DNA of 64,000 nt, taken from contig CALVDL010000009.1 of the NCBI GenBank assembly GCA_944326305.1, forward strand, positions 1-64,000. The letters are read 5' to 3'. Under the pieces are notes generated by a model. The model searched no databases, had not been told where the DNA came from, and saw nothing but the letters and a program-made list of their open reading frames with translations. Position 1 is the first letter of the stretch; the number at the start of each line of letters is the position of its first letter. Shown here in pieces: positions 60,195-64,000 of this stretch. Both the position numbers and the translations under genes were made by a program. Origin of the DNA: an uncultured Bacteroidales bacterium (GTDB lineage: Bacteria; Bacteroidota; Bacteroidia; Bacteroidales; UBA932).

Positions 60195-60668
60195 CTATTT
60201 CTTCCCGTGGTGCAGATTGTGTATCTGCTGTCTGCGGAAGCGTTCTTCTCCCACATAGAGCTTGGCTACCTTTTCTACCGGCAGCACTTTCTTGAACTTT
60301 GCCGCACATTCCTGGTCTATCCTGTCCCTGTCCCTGATGGCGTCGAGATAGGAGTCCAGAAGTGCCGGTATGTCCTTCGTGCGGTTTTCATCGGTTGCCT
60401 TTTCCAGGTCCCTGTAGGCCTTCATGACCTCGAACTGCGCCTTCCCCCGGTCCTCCCATGCCTGGTTGTATACCGGCCAGAAGGACTGGGCCTCCTCCGG
60501 AGTGAGCCCTATCGCACCGGTAAGGTACGCAATCTTTTCGCTCATTATGCGTTCTCTCCAGTCCTTGCCCCCGTCATCGGACTTCTGTGCTGCCATCTGC
60601 AGCGAAAGGAGGGTGGCGAGTATTGCGGAGATTGTGATTCTGTATAAGCTATTCATCATAAAATTCAT
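60195..60668 (-). CDS. Spy/CpxP-like periplasmic protein
   Basis: The 157-residue product has a signal peptide (about 1-27, ending MAAQ) followed by an all-helical, highly charged part: MSEKIAYLTGAIGLTPEEAQSFWPVYNQAWEDRGKAQFEVMKAYRDLEK. The LTPEEAQ-F-P-Y-N pattern is that of Bacteroidetes Spy/CpxP-like or sensor-of-metal proteins, which act as periplasmic chaperones or stress adaptors. It overlaps the preceding putative anti-sigma gene by 20 bp, so it belongs to the sigma-factor operon. Confidence 0.78.
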   Translation of the reverse strand: MNFMMNSLYRITISAILATLLSLQMAAQKSDDGGKDWRERIMSEKIAYLTGAIGLTPEEAQSFWPVYNQAWEDRGKAQFEVMKAYRDLEKATDENRTKDIPALLDSYLDAIRDRDRIDQECAAKFKKVLPVEKVAKLYVGEERFRRQQIHNLHHGKK

Positions 60669-61065
60669 TTAATTGTTCTACGGGAATTCCGGAATATATC
60701 AGATAGTCTATGATGTCCTCGTCGGAAAGGTCCGAATCGGCTACATATCCGTAGCTGCTTTCTTCGTAGAGGATGTCCATGTCGTTGGGCATCAGCTCTG
60801 TGTAGAAGAATGTGTCGTTCAGCATCTGTTCTTTCTGCAGATGCCTGTCCCTGGTGATGGAGAGGGTTCCGGTGACTACGGCCGCCAGCATTGCTGCCGC
60901 TGTGGTGAGCCTGAGCAGGATATGGGATACCGTCCTTTCTCTGGCCGGGGTGCGGGCTGCTGTCCCGATGCCCGCCATCACCTGCCGCTGCATTTCGTCG
61001 AAATACCCGTCCGGCACTGAAAACGGCATCTTTTTGAGTTCTTTTTTAGATTCGAGAATATCCAT
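60649..61065 (-). CDS. Putative anti-sigma factor, single-pass membrane protein
   Basis: The product has 138 residues. It begins with the pattern KKMPFSVPDGYFDEMQRQVMAGI that marks many small Bacteroidetes proteins encoded after ECF sigma genes. One membrane helix (about 47-66: ILLRLTTAAAMLAAVVTGTLSI) separates a cytosolic N-terminus from an acidic periplasmic tail. Its place between the sigma factor (44 bp) and the Spy-like gene fits an anti-sigma role. It has no classical zinc motif, so the assignment rests on context. Confidence 0.7.
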   Translation of the reverse strand: MDILESKKELKKMPFSVPDGYFDEMQRQVMAGIGTAARTPARERTVSHILLRLTTAAAMLAAVVTGTLSITRDRHLQKEQMLNDTFFYTELMPNDMDILYEESSYGYVADSDLSDEDIIDYLIYSGIPVEQLNEFYDE

Positions 61066-61109
61066 GGCACTTCACGATTCAGAAGTTAGACAATGCAATG
61101 CGGGAAAGG

Positions 61110-61649
61110 TTAAAAATATTTCTCAAGTTCGGCCTTGATTTTATTGTATGCATGGTGGTATGAGGCTTTCAGGGAACCTGTCGTTATGCCTGTGATTTCG
61201 GAAATCTCCTCGTATTTGAGTTCGTCGAAGTATCTCAGGTTGAATACAAGCCTCTGTTTTGTGGGCAGTTTCTGGATGGCCTTGTGCAGCTGTCTCTGGA
61301 TGGCGTCACCGTTGAAATGCGGGTCGGAGTCAATCCTCTTTTCCATTTCGCCGAGGATGTCCTCAAACGCTATCGTCGCACGGATCTTCTTTTTCCTCAG
61401 GAAGTTCAGCGCCTCGTTCGTGGCTATGCGGTATATCCATGTAAAAAGCTGCGCATCCTCTCTGAATGAGGGAAGCGCAGCCCATATTTTTGCGAAAGTG
61501 TCCTGCAGGAGATCATCGGTGTCCTCATGCGAACATGTGAACCGGCGTATGTGCCAGTACAGCCGTTCCCGGTAGTTCGAGACGAGCGCTTCAAATGCCC
61601 GTTCCCTCGCTCCGCTGCGGTACATCCGCATGATTTCCCTGTCAGACAT
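61110..61649 (-). CDS. ECF-type RNA polymerase sigma factor
   Basis: The 179-residue product has both ECF regions: region 2 (LYWHIRRFTCSHEDTDDLLQDTFAKIWAALPSF, then LFTWIYRIATNEALNFLRKKK) and region 4 (LPTKQRLVFNLRYFDELKYEEISEITGITTGSLKASYHHAYNKIK). Its ATG directly abuts the stop of the transketolase gene (61650), so it is probably co-transcribed with it. The target genes are unknown; its own operon with the envelope-stress type protein is likely among them. Confidence 0.93.
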   Translation of the reverse strand: MSDREIMRMYRSGARERAFEALVSNYRERLYWHIRRFTCSHEDTDDLLQDTFAKIWAALPSFREDAQLFTWIYRIATNEALNFLRKKKIRATIAFEDILGEMEKRIDSDPHFNGDAIQRQLHKAIQKLPTKQRLVFNLRYFDELKYEEISEITGITTGSLKASYHHAYNKIKAELEKYF

Positions 61650-62612
61650 CTATTCCTTCGCTTTTTTTGCGACGGCTCTGCGTGCGGCCTCAGCAATGTG
61701 CCCCGCATCAAGCCCGTAGGCGGTCAGGAGTTCAGACGGTGTCCCGCTCTGTCCGAAGCGGTCCTGCCCGTTGACGAATTCCATGTGCGCAGGGCAGCTC
61801 CCGGCCAGGGTGCCTGCAATCAGCTCTCCGAGGCCTCCGGCCATGTTGTGTTCCTCTGCGCATACCACAGCCCCTGTCTTGGAAACGGAGGCTATGACTG
61901 CCTCCCTGTCGAGCGGCTTGATGGTGGCGATGTCGATGACCTCTGCGCTGACGCCTTCCGCCTCAAGGGATTCGGCCGCTTTGAGCGCCTCCCATACGAG
62001 GTGTCCTGTGGCGATGATGGTCACGTCTGTGCCCTCATTCATGATGATGGCCTTGCCGATCTCGAATTTCTGGTCCTCCGGAGTGAAGTTCGGTACCGAA
62101 GGCCGCCCGAACCTCAGGTACACCGGCCCGTAGTATTCGGCTGCGGCGATGGTGGCCGCCTTTGTCTGGTTGAAGTCGCACGGGTTTATGACCACCATCC
62201 CGGGGAGGGCCCTCATCAGGGCGATGTCCTCCATCGTCTGGTGCGTTGCCCCGTCTTCACCGAGGGTGATGCCTGCGTGGGAGGCCGCGATTTTCACGTT
62301 GGTGTGCCCGTAGGCGACTTCCTGGCGGATCTGGTCGTATACGCGCCCCGTTACGAATTCGGCGAAGGAGCTCGCGAATGCGGTCTTGCCTGTGAGGGCC
62401 AGCCCTGCGGCGGTCCCGATCATGTTGGCCTCGGCTATTCCGCACTGGAAGAACCTTTCAGGGAAGTCCTTGGCGAACTTGCCCATCTTGACGGAACCTA
62501 TCAGGTCCGCTGTCAGTGCAACGACGTCAGGGTTCTTCGCGGCTGCTTCATACAGCCCTTCCCCGAAACCGCTGCGGGTGTCTTTCTTGCCTGTATCTGT
62601 GTATTTTTTCAT
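61650..62612 (-). CDS. Transketolase, C-terminal subunit
   Basis: The 320-residue product covers the pyrimidine-binding and C-terminal domains: GSVKMGKFAKDFPERFFQCGIAEANMIGTAAGLALTGKTAFASSFAEFV, then SHAGITLGEDGATHQTMEDIALMRALPGM. The Glu in CGIAEANM is the cofactor-activating residue. Together with the gene at 62637 it makes a split transketolase, which moves two-carbon units in the non-oxidative pentose phosphate route. 24 bp separate the two genes. Confidence 0.92.
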   Translation of the reverse strand: MKKYTDTGKKDTRSGFGEGLYEAAAKNPDVVALTADLIGSVKMGKFAKDFPERFFQCGIAEANMIGTAAGLALTGKTAFASSFAEFVTGRVYDQIRQEVAYGHTNVKIAASHAGITLGEDGATHQTMEDIALMRALPGMVVINPCDFNQTKAATIAAAEYYGPVYLRFGRPSVPNFTPEDQKFEIGKAIIMNEGTDVTIIATGHLVWEALKAAESLEAEGVSAEVIDIATIKPLDREAVIASVSKTGAVVCAEEHNMAGGLGELIAGTLAGSCPAHMEFVNGQDRFGQSGTPSELLTAYGLDAGHIAEAARRAVAKKAKE

Positions 62613-62636
62613 TTCTGAGTCGGTTTGATGGTTGGA

Positions 62637-63485
62637 TTAATAGTCCCCGAGTGTCTCTTCTATCTGGGCCAGCGCCTTGTCCGCGAGTTCTGCCGACGGG
62701 GCTTTCCCGTGCCATTCGCAGGTCCCGGCCATGAAATCCACGCCGTGTCCCATTTCGGTGTTCATGAGGAGCATAACCGGCTTTCCTTTCCCTGTGAATC
62801 CTTTGGCCTTCCCGAAGGCGGAGAGTATTGCCCCGAAGTCATGCCCGTCGCAGGAGATGACCTCCCATCCGAATGATTTCCACTTGCTTTCGAGATCACC
62901 CAGTCCACCGACGCTGTCTACGTTACCGTCGATCTGCTGCCTGTTCCAGTCAGTGATGGCTATGAGGTTGTCAATCTTGTGGTGCGCGCAGAACATGGCA
63001 GCTTCCCATATCTGTCCTTCCTCGCTTTCGCCGTCTCCCAACAGCACGTATGTGAGGTTCCCGTCATTGTCTATGCGTTTGCCCAAAGCCACGCCTGCCG
63101 CGAGCGACAGTCCCTGTCCGAGCGACCCGGAAGGCTGGAATACTCCCGGAAGCCCGGCCTCAATGGAAGGGTGCCCCTGGAGCCTGCTCCCGAATTTCCT
63201 GAATGTGGACAGCTCTTCTACAGGGAAATAGCCGGCCCGTGCGAGCAGGGAATAGTATACAGGCGTGAGGTGGCCTGCCGAAAGGATAAATACATCCTGC
63301 CCTTTCCCGCTGCGGGTCCATGTGGCAGGGTCATGCTTCATCACTCCCCCGAAATACAGTGCCGTAAGGAAATCGGTGCTGCTCATCGAGCCGCCCGGAT
63401 GCCCGGATGCCGCTCCGCTGACCATCCTGATGATGTCCCTTCTGACCTGTGAGGAGATTTTTTTCAGTTCTTCAATAGAGACCAT
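62637..63485 (-). CDS. Transketolase, N-terminal (thiamine diphosphate-binding) subunit
   Basis: The 282-residue product has the thiamine diphosphate motif VLLGDGESEEGQIWEAAMFCAHHKIDNLIAITDWN and the opening MVSGAASGHPGGSMSSTDFLTALYFG. A complete N-terminal half without the other domains is normal for split transketolases. It is the first gene of the unit running to the Spy-like gene at 60195. Confidence 0.93.
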   Translation of the reverse strand: MVSIEELKKISSQVRRDIIRMVSGAASGHPGGSMSSTDFLTALYFGGVMKHDPATWTRSGKGQDVFILSAGHLTPVYYSLLARAGYFPVEELSTFRKFGSRLQGHPSIEAGLPGVFQPSGSLGQGLSLAAGVALGKRIDNDGNLTYVLLGDGESEEGQIWEAAMFCAHHKIDNLIAITDWNRQQIDGNVDSVGGLGDLESKWKSFGWEVISCDGHDFGAILSAFGKAKGFTGKGKPVMLLMNTEMGHGVDFMAGTCEWHGKAPSAELADKALAQIEETLGDY

Positions 63486-63510
63486 TGCAATATATTAGTG
63501 TTATGTGGCG

Positions 63511-63518
63511 CAAAAATA
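63511..63518 (-). promoter_or_regulatory. -7 box of the transketolase-sigma operon
   Basis: The minus strand reads TATTTTTG, exact consensus, 26 bases before the first ATG. The rest of 63486-63816 is AT-rich with short GC-rich hairpins near 63650-63710 and no recognisable gene. Confidence 0.55.
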
Positions 63519-63782
63519 ATATATTTTGATCAATAAATCATTGCTTTTTCAAATTAATTATGGGATTATTTTCAATAAATATGATTCTATATGAAAAATA
63601 GTATCTATATAAGTGAAAAGAAATGAAACAATATGCAATAAAACAATAACCCGTGCAAAAAAGGGCATGCCGTGGTACGGGTGACGGCCGCCTGTTCGGC
63701 GGGATGGGGCGCTTCACAGGCTGACGCTCCCTATTTCTTGCAATGTTTCTGACGGATAGGCTTTTTTGTCTGTTTTTCTGCG

Positions 63783-63790
63783 TATCTTTG
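63783..63790 (+). promoter_or_regulatory. -7 box of lepA
   Basis: TATCTTTG, exact consensus, 27 bases before the ATG at 63817. Confidence 0.6.
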
Positions 63791-63816
63791 CCGGGATATC
63801 AGGTTTACAGGACAAT

Positions 63817-64000
63817 ATGAAATATACCAGGAACTTTTGCATAATAGCGCATATCGACCACGGCAAGAGTACGCTTGCAGACAGGATGATAGAGCTGACG
63901 CATACCCTGAGCAGCAGGGATATGGAGGCCCAGGTGCTCGACTCGATGGATCTGGAAAAGGAGAAAGGCATCACTATCAAGAGCCATGCTATCCAGATGG
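63817..64000 (+). CDS. lepA: Elongation factor 4 (LepA), 5' part only
   Basis: The first 61 codons are present before the window ends. They begin [27 protein letters not shown], with the G1 motif AHIDHGKST, then the switch I approach [22 protein letters not shown], which is characteristic of LepA rather than other translation GTPases. LepA acts on ribosomes in translation and assembly of the 30S subunit. Confidence 0.95.
   Translation, partial: MKYTRNFCIIAHIDHGKSTLADRMIELTHTLSSRDMEAQVLDSMDLEKEKGITIKSHAIQM

Noticed and set aside
63640..63720. Small RNA in the GC-rich patch before lepA
   Set aside because: Only short hairpins, no promoter box and no clear ending.

Overview
The window looks like chromosome of a Bacteroidales bacterium. 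Three things support this. SusC/SusD outer-membrane pairs are present. Promoters recur in the Bacteroidetes form, with a -7 box TAnnTTTG and a TTG or TTTG about 19-21 bases upstream, and little reliance on Shine-Dalgarno sites. Family content also fits: split transketolase, DUF4491, S16 with an Ala-rich tail, GH20 and GH92 lipoproteins, and an Mpi-type serine invertase. The genus cannot be fixed from the sequence alone.

Layout. 1-3.7 kb: a MATE exporter and a CPA2-type antiporter, divergent. 3.8 kb: a 35-codon stump of an ATPase gene with its promoter intact. 4-7.7 kb: a GH92 glycosidase and two small envelope genes. 7.8-9.7 kb: tRNA-Leu(GAG), a DUF2147 gene, rpsP-rimM. 9.7-18.3 kb: a DUF4465 lipoprotein, then most of a lysine/diaminopimelate set (dapF, a PLP aminotransferase, dapD, dapA, dapB, lysC, an M20 deacylase), all on the minus strand. 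18.5-20.3 kb: a BlaR1/BlaI-type pair with a double operator. 21-25.6 kb: two GH20 hexosaminidases. 26.2-28 kb: hemerythrin, LuxR and DUF4491 genes. 28-29.3 kb: an NhaC-type antiporter. 29.4-53.1 kb: the accessory centrepiece (below). 53.1-58.4 kb: nucleoside kinase, uvrA and a metallo-beta-lactamase hydrolase. 58.5-60.2 kb: tRNA-Pro(UGG), lolD-like and trmN6-like genes. 60.2-63.5 kb: a split transketolase run on into an ECF sigma factor, a putative anti-sigma protein and a Spy-like protein. 63.8 kb to the end: the start of lepA.

The most striking region is 29.4-53.1 kb. Two paralogous five-gene loci point away from each other: SusC, SusD, Calx-beta-like lipoprotein, S8 subtilisin-like lipoprotein protease, lipocalin-like lipoprotein. 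They look like surface protein- or peptide-use systems, with the protease cutting outside and SusC/D importing. Between them lie 5.5 kb holding an Mpi-family serine invertase, an internally deleted sulfatase and two AAA ATPases. The 5.5 kb is bounded by 142-bp inverted repeats with one mismatch. Each repeat carries the promoter, 5' UTR and first codons of one susC. This layout suggests an invertible or recombining segment governing a surface protease/transport pair.

A second layer is a set of modular intergenic repeats at 1-230, 12.67-13.14, 20.28-20.94 and 25.65-26.03 kb. Within them an 83-bp unit flanked by TTAA sits in three places, and the fourth copy shows the same site empty. This is the pattern expected of a miniature mobile element with TTAA target duplication.
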